A DNA stretch of 64,000 bases from Ooceraea biroi. Lineage: Eukaryota; Arthropoda; Insecta; Hymenoptera; Formicidae. Below the pieces are notes generated by a model that worked only from the letters and a program-made list of their open reading frames with translations, was not told the origin of the DNA and ran no database searches. A program made the translations under genes and the position numbers. The DNA lies in assembly GCF_003672135.1 (NCBI RefSeq), contig NC_039516.1, positions 10,213,838 through 10,277,837 of the forward strand. The letters are read 5' to 3'. This document shows, piece by piece, positions 47,434 through 60,463 of this stretch (the stretch's first letter is position 1; the number at the start of each line of letters is the position of its first letter).

Positions 47434-50400
47434 ATGTCGCCCGTCGACGGTTCCCCGAGTGGAAATATGGGCGGATTCGAGCTGATATGCACGTTCAACG
47501 CAAACTCGAAGGCAAACGCGATTCCGTTCCATATGTACAAATCGACGAATACCGGGATCACGATTTGCATCGCGAAGGTCGACGGTCCGGTTGTCAGCGG
47601 CTACTTCAACATCGGTAAGTGATAGGAAGAGTTTTGCGCGACACGTGGGTGTCCCGTGTCAATTTTTCTCTCTGGCAATGAGCAGCTAGAAAACAAAGTA
47701 TTACATGAAGCGTCAATTGTCAATTCTGTCTTCTTTCAAGTTACTGAAGCGCATGACGACGATGGCCTTCCTCATACACTGGAGCATCTTATCTTCTTGG
47801 GCAGTGAGGATTATCCCTACAAAGGTGTCTTGGACCTCTGGGCAAACCGGTGCCTCGCATCTGGCACCAATGCTGGAACGTATGTGGACCGTACGTGCTA
47901 CACCATGTCAACAGCTGGTAGTGAAGGATTTTTGTCCCTGATGCCGATATACCTTGAGCATATTCTCTATCCCACTCTACTGGTAAGGATTTTAACACAC
48001 TGGGTGGCATCTTCGCGTGACTTTCCATTCAGACTAGGTGAGCCATGGCTCACGTGGCATTTAACATGTTAATAATGTCTTACATGTTTGAAGTAGCATT
48101 TTATGTATAGAAGATATTGTTAAATAGATAATTATAGTTATCTAGCTTTCTACTCATTTTCTTCCTAAAAGAATGATAATTTGTATAAATTATACCTCTT
48201 GGAAGTATTAAATAGGAAGATGTAGGAAATACATATCCTTAAAGACTCATCAGTTATACAAGCAGTTACGTAAGCAATTATCGTAATGAAATATAGTTTA
48301 TGATGTAAGAGCTTCACATAATTTATGTAGCTTATGATGTAAGACAACAAAAGAAAGATAATTTCTAGCTTGAGCTAGGTTGTAGACTACCCATTACACA
48401 CAATCATAAATCCTCCGACAAATTATGCAAGACCAATTATCACAAAATATCCAACAATTTTATGCGTACATTGATAGGACTCGGCGTTTATTACGGAAGT
48501 GCATCACATCACTGGTGACGGCAAGGATGCAGGTGTAGTTTACTGCGAAATGCAGGATAAAGATAATACGGGTGAATGTAGGACGTACAATGAATTTGTG
48601 AAGGCGATGTATCCCGGCATATGTGGATATAAATCGAATACCGGAGGTATAGAGACACACGTACGATCGATTTATTCACTCCTTGTTCACTTTTTCAAGC
48701 ATCGTTCGTCTTTTTCATAGGTGCACTGATAAATTTGCGGAACAGTACCAGCAACAAGAAAGTGCGGCAGTATCATAAGCAATTTTATAGACCGGAAAAT
48801 TTGACTCTGTTAATAGCGGGGCAAGTGAAGCACGCCGATGTTTTCCGCGCGTTGCTGCCTTTGGAACAGAAGATAATGTCGAAGGTGGTATTTATCCCGA
48901 AGCTGATTTGAACTGATCGTGTCTTACCTTAGTTACTTATTTCTTATTACGCATTCTTGAGATTTAGCAAAATGCAAAATTACAGGGAAGCAGAAGTGCG
49001 TTCCAGAGGCCCTGGCAAAGAGCGGTGCCACCGCTCGAGCGAAGCCTAGACCTGGATGTCTATTACCCGTGCGATGAGGAGGACAACGGTATGGTGTGCG
49101 TCGGTTGGCGGGGACCGTCGATAGTGAACGAGATATACGATTATCTCGGTTGCACCCTGCTCATGCAGTACTTCACCAGCACGTGCATCAGCCCTTTGCA
49201 AAAGAAATTCGTCGAGACGGACGATCCGTACGCCAGCAACGTGGACGCCATGACGTTAGCTTACTCGACAACCGCCTTGTTATTCTGGTTCGAGAATGTG
49301 CCGAAGAATAAGATCCCGCTTATCGAGGGGCTGCTGGTGAAGGTACTCAAAGACACGTGCAACGCCGTCGACAGCGCTATAGACATGAAGCGAATGAGGA
49401 CCGTGGTTCACAAAAGTATCCTCTGGGATTTGGACGCCTTCGACAACAATCCACACGACACGGTCGAGGATATACTCTTCAAGCACGTGTTGTACGGAGA
49501 CACGAAGGAAGATGTACGTTATCGGTTATCCAACGTAGTCTGATCAATTAATTCATTTGAATCGATAATTCGACTTTGATAAAAATTACTCTGTTTTCGC
49601 TAACAGCTCGAGCGAAGATTGGACGTTATACGCGATCGGCAGAAGTTAGAAAATGAGCCTGAAGCCTATTGGTTGAGTCTTCTGAAGAAATATTTTATTG
49701 GTAAGCCGATGGTGACTGTGAAGGGCGTACCCAGCATAGAGAAGAAACGTACGTCGACGCAGGAGGAAGAGACGCGAATAGCCAAGCAGATAGAGCAGCT
49801 TGGCACGAACGGCTTGACGCACAAGGAAGTCGAGTTAAAGCACGCTATCGAGGAGAATGAGGTAACGGTCATTAAAATTGTATAATCGCAAATTGTCATA
49901 TATATATATGACAATGTTAACAAGAACATATTAATTAACGTTGTGTAATGTTCGAATTGTCCTTCGAAATCCTATAAAAATTCTGTCAAAGTATCGAAAA
50001 GTTGTAATTAATCGTATAAAATAAATATAAACATTTGTCAGATTCTTCGTGATTGTACGAGTCCAGAAAACCTCTGGATGCAGTTAATATCTCTATGTTT
50101 AAGTTGCAAGTCTTTGAAGATATTTGCATGCTTTTTAAGCAATAGCCTTGTCGATCTTAAAAGTAGAAATTGTAAAAGTTTCTTAGTATGTTTCTTATAT
50201 ACAGGGTGTTTCCTAAGTAAGTAGACAAACTTAAGGAGGATATTCCTTGGCTTATTTTAAGAAGAAAAGGTCATATAAACATATGTCCTAAACTGTTTTG
50301 TTTTCCAAAAAAAGTACATCACTGTTTTCGTTCACTTTTCGTTTATTATAGAACGAACAGTTTGTATTATTGCAAATGAAACAAATGAAAACCAATAGTA

Positions 50401-53188
50401 ACCAAAAAGAAAAATTATAACGAAAAAGAAAATAGTAACTAAAAAGAAAAATAATAACATCACAGTAACTGCTGAAAATGTCCACCTGCAGCCATGATAC
50501 ACGCCTCAACTTTCCTTTCCATTGATTGACGTACACGCTCAAAAATACCTGGAGTGTTACGTATTCTTTCACATCCATCTATTATGCGATTTCTGAGATC
50601 TTCTTCATTTTGAATAGGTGTAGCGTAAACTAAAGATTTAAGCTGTCCCCATAGAAAAAAATCTACTGGATTTAAGTCTGGGGATCTTGCAGGCCATAAA
50701 TGGTTTGGTCTTTGAGTACCTCGACCGATCCATCGATTGGCAAACTTCCTGTTCAAAAATTGACCATCCCCACTCCATCCCCACCGCTGTTGACTCGTAC
50801 TGCAAAAGCACGCTATCCGAAAAGTGAACGAAAACAGTGATGTACTTTTTTTGGAAAACAAAGCAGTTTAGGACATATGTTCATATGACCTTTTCTTCTT
50901 AAAATAAGCCAAGGAATATCCTCCTTAAGTTTGTCTACTTACTTAGAAAACACCCTGTATATATGACGAAAAATGTGATCTTGATTTTTAACAAGTTTCG
51001 ATTTTCTCTTTAAGAGGCCTATACCAGACAATCTGTTGACAAATGTAGCTATACCTAGCACGGATTCCATCAACTTCCATCACATCAAAGGCTACTCTAC
51101 GGAAACGTCGGAGCAGCATCCGAGGTTCGACGTTACGAAGCTGCCGTTGTTCACCTACTTAGATCACGTTAATACAAATTTCGTCTATGTGAGTGTCACG
51201 CGATCACGCTGATTTATCGAGCGGTTCCAATTGGAAAGTCCAATTAACGCTCGACAGTCACGCATTAATCAGCAAATACAGTATACTAATTGTGGCCCGA
51301 CTTGAATTTAGCTGTACGTTATCATGGACACGTCCGCTCTCAGTAGAGAATACAGGAAGTACGTGCCATTATTGCTGGAAGTTATTACCGAGTGCGGGCC
51401 GTTGAGAAGGAACGACCGCCTAATTCCTTACGAGGAAGTGGTGGCCGAACTGGAAGCGGACACCGTGTCGGTTTCCACTAAAATCGGGATCGGTGGTAGC
51501 AGATACTCGTGCGGAATATACGAGAACAACGTTATCCTGATGCTTCAAGTAATGCAGACACGCCTTACATTTTTTAATATGACAAAACAAAAATGGTGGA
51601 AAAATTCTTTTGATTCTTATTTATATACTTTTGCCGTCCTCTCTCTCTCTACGCAGCTGGAATTGGAAAAATATGACAAGGGTATACAGTGGATCAAGGA
51701 GCTTTTATACGACACCGAGTTGACCATTGAAAAATTGAAGGTGGTAGCGACGAAGATGATAAACGATGTCGCTCAACTGAAGCGAAGAGGATACGATGTT
51801 AAAAGACACATGATAAACGGACTAATGTATAATAAAGGTAAATTCCGGGCTCCGGCTGCCGGTGGCACGAACTCGCATCCACGCTACGTACTTATCGAAC
51901 ACTTGCAGACAGTAATACCTTCGCGTCCGGCATGCTGCGACAGCAAAAGTTCCTCACCGAGCTCATGGAACGTCTGAGCGACGATGCGGGCCAGAGGGAA
52001 GTTATGGCGGAAATCACGTCGGTCAGGAAGACCCTGACGCGGCTGAAGAACATGGTTCTGTTCATCGCTACCAACGTTGAAAAATTAGCGGCGCAGGTCC
52101 CGGACGTCTACGCTCCGTGGAACATACACTTCTCCGACGTAGCAACGGGCAAGGCCAAGTGGGTGTACATTCTTGATGAAGAAATGCATGGAAAAAAAAT
52201 GTAACGTGTTAACGCCCAAGTGTGTATTTCAGTCTCAACAGCACGCCCGACTGGGCGCTGACGAATTCCTTCGAGGATATACCTATCAACGGTTGCATCA
52301 CGGGAGTAGGGTGCATAGAAAGCTCGTTTCTCAGCCAGGTCTGTCCGTGCATAAACGACTATCAGCACCCGGATTTGCCGGCTCTGAAGGTCTGCTTGAA
52401 GTACTTGACTCAAGCGGAGGTAAGCACGTGATGACGGTGTCACTAGTCGAGATCAGCGTCACTTGGAAGACACGTGATTCCAGGGTCCTATGTGGAGATT
52501 GATTCGAGGACTGGGACTCTCGTACGGATACGGCCTCGCCGTGGCACCGAATGAAGGACTGCTGTATCTCACGCTAGATACTGCCACAAACATGGCAGCT
52601 GCGTACAAGGAGGCGAAGTCAATAGTGGTAAGTCGACGTGACGTGAGAGCAAAATTAATTAAAAATTAATTTTTAATTAATTTTTAATTAAAGCGAAAAG
52701 CAGGTTTCCTGAATGGTGAATCTTTTCTGCTGCAGGAATCCCATCTCGCCGGTGACAAGTGGGACCGATTGCTTTACGAATCAGCTAAATCGTCCTTGAT
52801 CTACAATATCATCGAGCAGGAGCAGACCGTGTACAACGCGCTGGTACAATCGTTAAGATTCTACATCGGGAACGTACCGCAAGATTATAATCGTCAGATG
52901 GTACGACGCATTTCCGCTGTCACCATGGAGGATATGACCCGCGTAGCGACTCTGTATCTCAAGCCGCTGTTCGATCCGAAGAAATGTAAAACCGCCGTCG
53001 TGTGTCATCCTTCAAAGATCGCGGAGTTGGACGAAACCTTCAAACAGTGAGTAAAGGATTATTTCTCTCTCTCTCTTTCTCTTCCTTCTCTTTGCCGCGT
53101 TTCTAAATAAATCATTTCGCTTTTCAGAATGAATCAAAATCTTAAGCTGTACAATTGCCTTGAAGAAACATACTTGAGCGAGTGGTAA
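47434..53188 (+). CDS. M16-family zinc metalloprotease, C05D11.1-like
   Basis: This is an insulinase/pitrilysin-clan peptidase related to C. elegans C05D11.1; substrates are unknown. Fourteen exons: 47434-47614, 47741-47982, 48478-48646, 48721-48884, 48986-49513, 49607-49861, 51015-51188, 51312-51548, 51657-51837, 51909-52158, 52233-52419, 52484-52627, 52736-53046, 53128-53188. They total 3084 bases (1027 residues), with all phases matching. The inverted zinc motif HxxEH is H72-TL-E75-H76 in DDDGLPHTLEHL (exon 2). A likely third ligand is E148 in FITEVHHI (exon 3), as in PreP-type M16C enzymes. The C-terminal half forms the second M16 domain. No signal peptide or mitochondrial presequence is evident, so a cytosolic location is inferred. 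Intron 6 is enlarged by an inverted duplication and a transposon. Confidence 0.93.
49915..50195 (+). repeat. Inverted copy of a decayed CIA30 exon region, in metalloprotease intron 6
   Basis: About 281 bases are the reverse complement of 53567-53846, with only about five visible differences. The source segment is itself a degenerate copy of the CIA30 gene's last exon, so the plus strand here carries that pseudo-exon. A Tc1/mariner-type element begins seven bases past its end. Confidence 0.9.
50202..50957 (-). mobile_element. Tc1/mariner-type element with ~110-bp inverted repeats, internally deleted
   Basis: The element is 756 bp with CAGGGTGTTTCCTAAGTAAG ends and TA at 50200-50201 and 50958-50959. 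A minus-strand frame (50460-50861) keeps the C-terminal part of a transposase (FANRWIGRG, then ARSPDLNPVDFFLWGQL). It is related in its terminal CAGGGTGT and protein motifs to the elements at 1-598, 27427 and 62671. The N-terminal and first catalytic parts are absent, so it is non-autonomous. Confidence 0.9.
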
Positions 53189-53214
53189 AACATAGAAGAT
53201 ATATTTATCTATTG

Positions 53215-53220
53215 AATAAA
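53215..53220 (+). terminator. Poly(A) signal of the metalloprotease gene
   Basis: A canonical AATAAA lies 27 bases after the TAA stop codon, implying a very short 3' UTR. Confidence 0.7.
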
Positions 53221-53449
53221 ATATCGAAGAAGAGATTCGTATTTTATAATCTTTTTCGGAAGGATTATACCAGTTGAATTAATCATGGAGCTAAAAGCAA
53301 GCTTAAAATGTGTTAACAAGTTTGCAATGCACTATATTACGTCCGGTATTTATTGTTATAACGATGTTTGGCATTTTCGCTTTGGCATACAGGCAACGAA
53401 ACACTCTAACCAGTAAGCATTTACACAAATAATTTGAATTGCATGCCTA

Positions 53450-53846
53450 ATCGAAGGTTGAATTATTTATTTCATGGAAAACTAGATTTTTATCATTTGT
53501 AACATTGTAATTTCTGTAAGGAGACAGCCCTTGAAGAAAGGGTTTACTTCTCCCGTCGCAAACTAGAAACATGCTAAGAAACTTTTACAATTTCTACTTT
53601 TAAGATCGACAAGGCTATTGCTTAAAAAGCATGCAAATATCTTCAAAGACTTGCAACTTGAACATAGAGATATTAACTGCATCCAGAGATTTTCTGGACT
53701 CGTACAATCACGAAGAATCTGACAAATGTTTATATTTATTTTATACGATTAATTACAACTTTTCGATACTTTGACAGAATTTTTATAGGATTTCGAAGGA
53801 CAATTTGAACATTACACAACGTTAATTAATATGTTCCTGTTAACAT
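53450..53846 (-). pseudogene. Decayed tandem duplicate of the CIA30 last exon
   Basis: On the minus strand this segment aligns with the live CIA30 exon and its 3' flank (54060-54310). The remnant ESLDAVNISMFKLQVFEDI matches the live EPLDTANITMFEFQIYGGV, then hits stops. The match continues into the 3' flank (ATTATTTAT...CTAGAT... and CTTAAAGA/CTTGAAGA blocks). Sequence similarity looks moderate, so the duplication is old. Part of it was later copied in inverted orientation into the metalloprotease intron. Confidence 0.8.
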
Positions 53847-54188
53847 AAAAATCAAATTATTTCTTTGAAAATGTATCCACGAACAGATATAGATGTAGTT
53901 TTCCACGTAGGTCAGTACTTGATTAATTATGCATTATTACTTGTGATCTGTACTCTTACATTGCTTTTAAAAAATAAATTTATCTTCTATCAATCTCGTA
54001 TTAAAAACAATTAAACTTGAATCCATCCCACTATCATATCGTGACATAATATTGCAAGAAATTGCTAATCAAAGGCTTAATTATTTATTTTATGTGCGAG
54101 AAGCTAGATGTTTGGTGTTCGTAACACTAATTTTTATGAGAAAGCTTTCTTAAAGAGGCGCTTGGTTTCTCCTGTCACGAGTAGAATA

Positions 54189-55402
54189 TTAAAACACTTG
54201 TACAGTTTCTATTTCTAAGGCTGACGCACCGTGTTGCTTAATGGGCAGATAAACGCCTCCGTAAATTTGGAATTCAAACATGGTGATATTAGCTGTGTCT
54301 AGAGGTTCTCCATCTGGAATCTCCCGACCACGATAATAAGGCTTAAAGTCTTTCAAAGGTAATGTCACTGCGGCGAACTCATCGTTCGACATTGGCACCT
54401 GAAACGAAAAGTTTCGAAGAACAGTTACAGCTGAGGATGAATATGACCAGCCAGGAAGTCATAAGATTTTACTGTAAAAAATTGCTCGTAGCTGAGGTCT
54501 TCATCTGAGTTCTGCCCTCGATGCCTGAGAGATATTTTATAATGGCTATTTTGCCCCTGACCGCGACAAGTAATCTCAATATTGTTGAACGACGACAAAT
54601 CGAGATTCGTCGGTTTCCTAACTCCGGCAAAACCGGCGCCATTGGGTTGTGGGTTCAACAGCGTGAAAAGGATCGCACGTTGGAAAAGCTGGCTTATTTG
54701 CAGCACTAAAGCAGCTTTGGACTTTCCCACGGGTCTGACGGTATCGGACATCTCTCGCCAATCGTCCACGCTTTGCGCGTTTGTGAAATCGAACAGCATC
54801 ATTTTATCCCTAATGGAATTTATGTGATACAAACACAGATTTCAGATTTGTTGAATATAAGAATATGCAATATTAATTAAACAGATTCAATGAACTTGAT
54901 TGAATTGAAATGCTTGAGTAATTATTTAAATAAACTCAGTTCATAGAAATTGTACACATGAAAGTAAATAATTTGGATAGTTTTCCAACAATATTTCAAC
55001 AATTCAAAATATGTTGAAACTCAATTAAAAAACTATTTATGTGCAAATTTTTAGTATTACTTGTGCGCAATGCTGCGTAACTTAATTGTGACGTTCTCTT
55101 TTTCAACTCCAGCCTTTTCTCGTGTTTTATTTAATTTTATCAATAATTATCTTAATCCATTTGTTACTCTTTTTATATTGCTATCATTTCTCGACTTTCT
55201 AACTTTAAATTAAATTTTATGCCTTTAAAAGCTTCAATTATTCAATTATTTTTGTTGTTATTACAGTTTAAGAAGTTAAAAAAGTCATTCAAAATGTGAA
55301 AAGAATAATAAAATATTAAAAACGTTAAAAATGTCGTTTCGTGAGGTTAGGAAATCTGTCACACTGATCTAATGCAACTATTATAAAACAGTCCTACCTC
55401 AT
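54189..55402 (-). CDS. CIA30-domain protein
   Basis: CIA30 (the NDUFAF1 domain) is known from an assembly factor of respiratory complex I. Three coding exons: 55398-55402 (ATG plus two bases), 54473-54809, 54189-54398. They total 552 bases, or 183 residues, essentially one CIA30 domain. Signatures are MMLFDFTNAQSVDDWREMSD, LNPQPNGAGFAGVR, NLDLSSFNNIEITCRGQG, and FKPYYRGRE near the end. The five-base first exon rests on a phase-perfect ATGAG|GTAGGA donor and is the least certain part. No mitochondrial presequence is encoded, and the sequence is not clearly the NDUFAF1 orthologue, so its role may differ. Confidence 0.87.
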
Positions 55403-56402
55403 TTTGTAATATCACAAATGGCGGAGGCTCGTAATAAACTTTTTCGAAACTAATTTTTGAGAACAATTTTTGTGTTAAATTTTTCAAGTGCTAATAATCT
55501 GACGATCGAATTCTCAAATAGCGAACTTTAGTTTCGACAAATTTCGAAGGATGACGCCACAGCCCCATGTCGCGGGCGATTTTTCATGATGTAATTCAAA
55601 AACATTCCGCTACGAGTCTCCACTTCCTCCTTCTCTGCTGGATGTCAGTTTTGTACTTTTGTTGATACGCAAAGAACGTTGTTGCCACAATTTGTATAAA
55701 CCAATAAACTTTTTTGAACAAGATGGTGAGGTAGTAGTATGATTCAACGACGAATTAAAATTTTCGAAAAAGTTTTGATTCAAATTAAAAGAAATTTTAA
55801 ATAATTATTTATTAGTGATACGTGCCTTTAGATACGTTTTTATTTTAAATACAATTTAATGGTGAATTGGAGGACGCTTTTATCTTTATGTATTACAATG
55901 TTCAATGTTGGATCCTGTCTGTCGAAGCTCTGACATAATGTATTTTAGGAGTAGTTAATACAACAATAAAAAAGAATAGCAGATTGTAATTAATTAGATT
56001 TATTGCATTCTTCTTTTTATTTATCTTCACTTTCCTGGTCAGAAGATATTATAAATTCTTTTCTTTATTCTCGTTAACTAACTCTAAAACTGAAATCAAA
56101 ATTGAACTGTAGTGTCTGCGAGGACAATCTGCCAGAGTGGCTTGGGTTTCCTTCAGCTGTTTATAAATTGTTTATCAGGTAAACTTTGACAAAGGCAATT
56201 AATTGTTCATTATTCACATAACACGTCTTAGGTTGTTGCATAATTTCCATCGTATTTCGTGTGTCTTCCAAGCGCAATAAATTATTAGTTTTGTTTCTGA
56301 AGTACGCTGTTAGGTCGGTTGCACACTACCCTTAATTGTCCTTATAAGACCACGTGCTTTTGAGATTTACATTTATCTTGTTTAAATTTTCAGTGCTTAA
56401 AC
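55403..56402. other. Intergenic region between the CIA30 gene and a mariner remnant
   Basis: This kilobase is AT-rich, with no recognised gene. The first few hundred bases presumably include the CIA30 5' UTR and promoter. The last ~100 bases are probably the 5' untranslated part of the mariner starting at 56403, but I could not identify its terminal repeat. Confidence 0.4.
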
Positions 56403-57417
56403 ATGGAAGTTGATAAGCTTCATCTAAGACACTGCATGCTCTACGAGTATCAAAAGGGCAATAACGCAACTGCAGCTACAAAAGAATTATGTATGGCGTT
56501 AGGCCAGGATATCGTAGACGTTAGGACGGTTCAGAGATGGTTCTCCAAATTTCGAGCTGGAAATTTTCACCTCGAGGATGAGCCGCATACCGGCAGACAC
56601 TCGAACTTCGATGACGATATTCTGAAGGCGCTACTTCTTGAAGACCCTTTCTTAAGTAGCAGGGACATAGCGGAAAGGATGGGCTTTGATCATACAACAG
56701 TATCGCGGCATATAAACAAACTGGGGTACGTCCAGAAGTTTGGTAGATGGGTTCCGCATGAACTCAGCGAAACCAATTTGCTCACCCGCGTCGCCGTATG
56801 CTCCTCGCTGCTAGCACGGCAGAATTTTCAGCCTTTCTTAGACCAGCTAGTCGTTGGCGACGAAAAATCGATTACGTACGATAAAGTCAGAAAAAAGCCC
56901 AAGTGTGAGAAGGCCCTATCTGATCCCGGACCTAGTGTCCACCAACAAAAAAGAATGCTCTGTATCTGGTGGGATAGAAAAGGACCTGTACACTACGAGC
57001 TCCTGCCACCCGGCCAACGCATCACCGCTGATGTCTATTGCGAGCAATTGTCACGATTAGATGCGAAACTCAAGGAAAAACGGGCAGTTTCAGCCGGCCG
57101 GAGAGGCATCATCCTTCAACGCGACAACGCCCGACCGTACATCGGACTCCGGGCCAGACGGAAACTGTGCGGGCTCGGCTACGAGGATCTTCCCCATCCA
57201 CCTTACTCCCCCGATGTCGCCATCGGACTACCACTTATTTTTGTCGTTACAAAATTTTTTGAACGGGAAAGAATTTAAGAATGACGACGACGTGAATGAC
57301 GCGCTGTCAGAATTCTTCCGTCAAAAGGATGAAGATTTCTTTGCGTCCGGAATTGATAAGCTGTCCATTAAGTGGAAACAAGTCGTAGATAATAATGGGC
57401 AATATGTTCTCGATTGA
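56403..57417 (+). pseudogene. mariner transposase pseudogene, single-copy family
   Basis: The frame is open for 291 codons (56403-57278) and includes helix-turn-helix segments (SSRDIAERMGFDHTTVSRHI), VVGDEKS as first Asp, and LQRDNARP as second. A one-base shift within SPDVA|PSDYHLF moves the C-terminus to the next frame, ending at 57417 (NNGQYVLD). VGDEKW has become VGDEKS. No matching terminal repeats or TA boundaries were found, so the element may be old and trimmed. It differs from all other mariners in the window. Confidence 0.88.
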
Positions 57418-59107
57418 ACGACGAATTTTTCCCCAAAATATCGGCTTTAAGTTTATCCGGAAATACGACGGAAATGATGCAACGATCTAATATAATAATG
57501 ATCAACTTTAAATTTATTTCGTATTTTGTTTCTTAGAGTACTTTAAACACATGGTACGATTAAATTAAAGGGTGCAGTAAAACGACGATTACCTACGATT
57601 CGAACAGATCCATAAAACTTTGGTCAAGTTTATTGGAGGCGATCTTCGCATTTTCTCGTGCTACCAATAATACAAATTGTTTACAAGACACACACAACAT
57701 TGAAGAGAACGTAAATCATGTTCAAATCACTGTTCGTTGCGACTTTCTTTCATTTCTCTCTCTCTCTCTTTCTATTTTCTGTTTCACTTAGAGATGCCTC
57801 GGTGATATCAGGCATTACCTTTGTACCATCAAATCATAACAAGATAGCGCTTATATAACTTTTTCAAGGCGCATCAATTTATATACCGATATTTGAATAA
57901 CTCGAGTGTCTATGAGAGGCCTCGATGCAGCAGGCAACACTTGCAAAATCAGAGCTTGCTAATCCTGCTTTTCAATTTAAGGCGTAACACGTTTACAGAG
58001 ATCTTGGCAGATCGGAAAATATGCGAGAAGGAAAGAAAAGGCTAAAACGCTTGGCAATATACACTCACAAGCTACATTATCTTGCGTAATATATTCAAGT
58101 AACGTGCTAACTACACCTGCTAATCTCGACTCTTTCGTAGAAAACGAAAACTTGGAATTTCGAGCTATAGATCGATTATGAAAGAAGAGAGTTGAACAAT
58201 TCCATCTCAATTCGTCGTACTAAAAAACGATACGTGTCAAATTTCGTATCAGCATGTATGTACGTATATATATTTACGCGTTTCCTCAAGAATAGATGTA
58301 TCTTTGAACTATTAATAAAAAAGAAAATTGATCCCTACTCTTCCTCTCTCTGTCTAACGAGTCTCGAAGTTTCGAACTAAAATCACAAAGCCCGCAGTGC
58401 ATGTCTCACCAGCAAAGGAGGTCTCAAAAGTGATCGGAAAGGTGGGCGTTTGCAATTTAAATTAAATTTTCCACCGATTAAACTTCTTCGAGCGAGAACT
58501 TGCGCGTTACAACGAACGTATGATCCTCCCATGCGGATTGAGTGAGTGTAATCCCGTCGCTCTTATTTATTACCTAAACGTCGAGCCGTTTCGGCAACGC
58601 ATTTCCAGTCAAACGGATGAGGATTTAATCGGCCTGCCGCGTGGGCGCTATTGGGCGCGCGTGCGTATTGGCCGGCTCTAAACGAATCATCTTCCTTTAA
58701 CTGGCTACACAACGAAATGCATGGAATATACAAAATAGTAACAAGTTGTAATAATCATAGAAAAGCTGCGCTTCACTCGTAGATATCATTCGTGCCGCGT
58801 CGGGAACTAGTAGTAGCATCATTGGAATCACTTTTTTTACCGCGTACGTCTTTATATCGTGTCGTATTATTTATTTATATAGTATTAATATCAATAGAAA
58901 TCGCAACGCGATAAGTTGAGACAAAGAAAGAACTGGAATTCTCGGAATTTACGGTTCGGTTTAGTTGTTGCTCTTAAATGGACCTTGCTTATCAAAGGGA
59001 GGATACAAGCTATGAGACAATCTGCCAGCTACACTTAGTACAAATCATATATGCATTAATAGTACCGATCAATTAATATATCTATATACAAACAAATGAA
59101 ATAAGAC
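57418..59107. other. Intergenic sequence downstream of Rab14
   Basis: No gene was recognised. The part nearest 59107 is the expected Rab14 3' UTR; AT-rich TATTTATTTAT sequence near 58865 could supply minus-strand poly(A) signals. A (TC)n run lies near 57755. Confidence 0.4.
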
Positions 59108-60463
59108 CTAACAGGAGCAGGAGTCCTTCCCTCCCTGCTGTTCATTGGACACTCCTTGGAGGCTGGTACGACCCGGTTGGCTGGGATTGTGTTGTACGCC
59201 GGACTCCGCTGCATTTAGGTCCAATCTGTCGACGAAAGGAGGGCAATCGATTAATATTAATTAATTATAACATAAATTATTCTCTCATTTATCTTGTAGG
59301 TAATTGTAAGTTGTTGCGACTCACCGTCCGTCCTGTATACTTTGGAATATTTTCTTTGCAGTTTCCAGGAAGGCTTCTTCCACATTGTGCCCTCTGTTAA
59401 ACAAATCAAACAAACGATTTTACTCGTGGCGAAAAGAGAATTTATCTAGATAAATTTAATTTAAAACACTCACGTCTTCGCACTGGCTTCGACGAACATC
59501 AAGCCATGCTCGTCGGCGAACTGTTTCGCTTCCTCGTAGGTAACGTCACGTTGGCCCTCGAGATCGCTCTTGTTGCCAATTAAGAATATGACCTGAAAGA
59601 TTTTCCCGCTTTATTTTTCCGTTAGTTGACCGCTCGCAGAAGCTTTCTCTCTTGTATTATAATTAGGCAGATGGAGAATCGCAAAGGAATCGAACAAAGA
59701 ACTCATAAATTGCGTAATGTACGCGTACAGTGCTTGGATTCGTCAGGTTTCTCGTGTCCGTCAGCCAGCTACTGAGATGATTGTAAGTCGAACGGCGCGT
59801 GATATCGTACACCATTAAAGCCCCGGCCGCACCCCGGTAGTACGATCTGAGGAAGAGATATCTCTTTGTGCACATTACATAACTTTACCACCCGTTTATC
59901 ATGACCGGCGGGGTGCTGCGAGCGCGTCGCGGTCGCAGTCGTTACCTGGTAACCGCTCGGAATCGTTCCTGCCCGGCGGTGTCCCAGATCTGCAGCTTTA
60001 TTTTCTGCCCCGCTACTTCGATGATCCTAGTCCCGAACTCGACGCCGATGGTGTGTGGACAATCCGCCATAACTGGACACACAGAGATTCATTAAACACT
60101 CTCGCCGTGAATCTTTTCCGCGACCACCGCGAAATATCGCAAGTTTAATCGCCTGCATCGTTGCGTGTACGCGCACAGTCATGTATATTAATTACATGGC
60201 TGCGGCACGTCGTCTGTGAATGAATTGCCGTGCGAAATAAATAGCGATAGATCACACGAGGCATGAAATTAATCCAGCGGAATTCTCCCATCCACGATTT
60301 CGCACGTGCGTGGATACAATTGTCTATGCGTCTTATTAACTTGTGCATCTCACTCACATTTTTTTTCCGTAAACTGGTGAAGCAGGCACGACTTGCCGAC
60401 CCCCATATCCCCTATGATGATGTACTTGAAGATGTAGGAGTAATTGTAAGGACCGGTCGACAT
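59108..60463 (-). CDS. Rab14: Ras-related small GTPase Rab14
   Basis: Rab14 controls traffic between Golgi and endosomes. Six coding exons: 60358-60463, 59946-60072, 59729-59846, 59474-59592, 59325-59393, 59108-59225. They total 657 bases, or 218 residues (vertebrate Rab14 is 215), all phases matching. The N-terminus MSTGPYNYSYIFKYIIIGD is diagnostic. P-loop: GDMGVGKS (19-26). Switch I: TIGVEFG. Switch II: WDTAGQERFRAV. Base-binding: GNKSD, then EASAKT. The C-terminal CSC gives a double-geranylgeranylation site. The acceptor eight bases before the ATG implies an upstream non-coding first exon, probably in the GC-rich block at 61.2-62.3 kb. All key residues are intact, so it is judged functional. 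Confidence 0.97.

Noticed and set aside
53450..53846. A second functional CIA30 gene
   Set aside because: Stops and indels follow soon after the recognisable motif, and no upstream exon was found; treated as a pseudogene.
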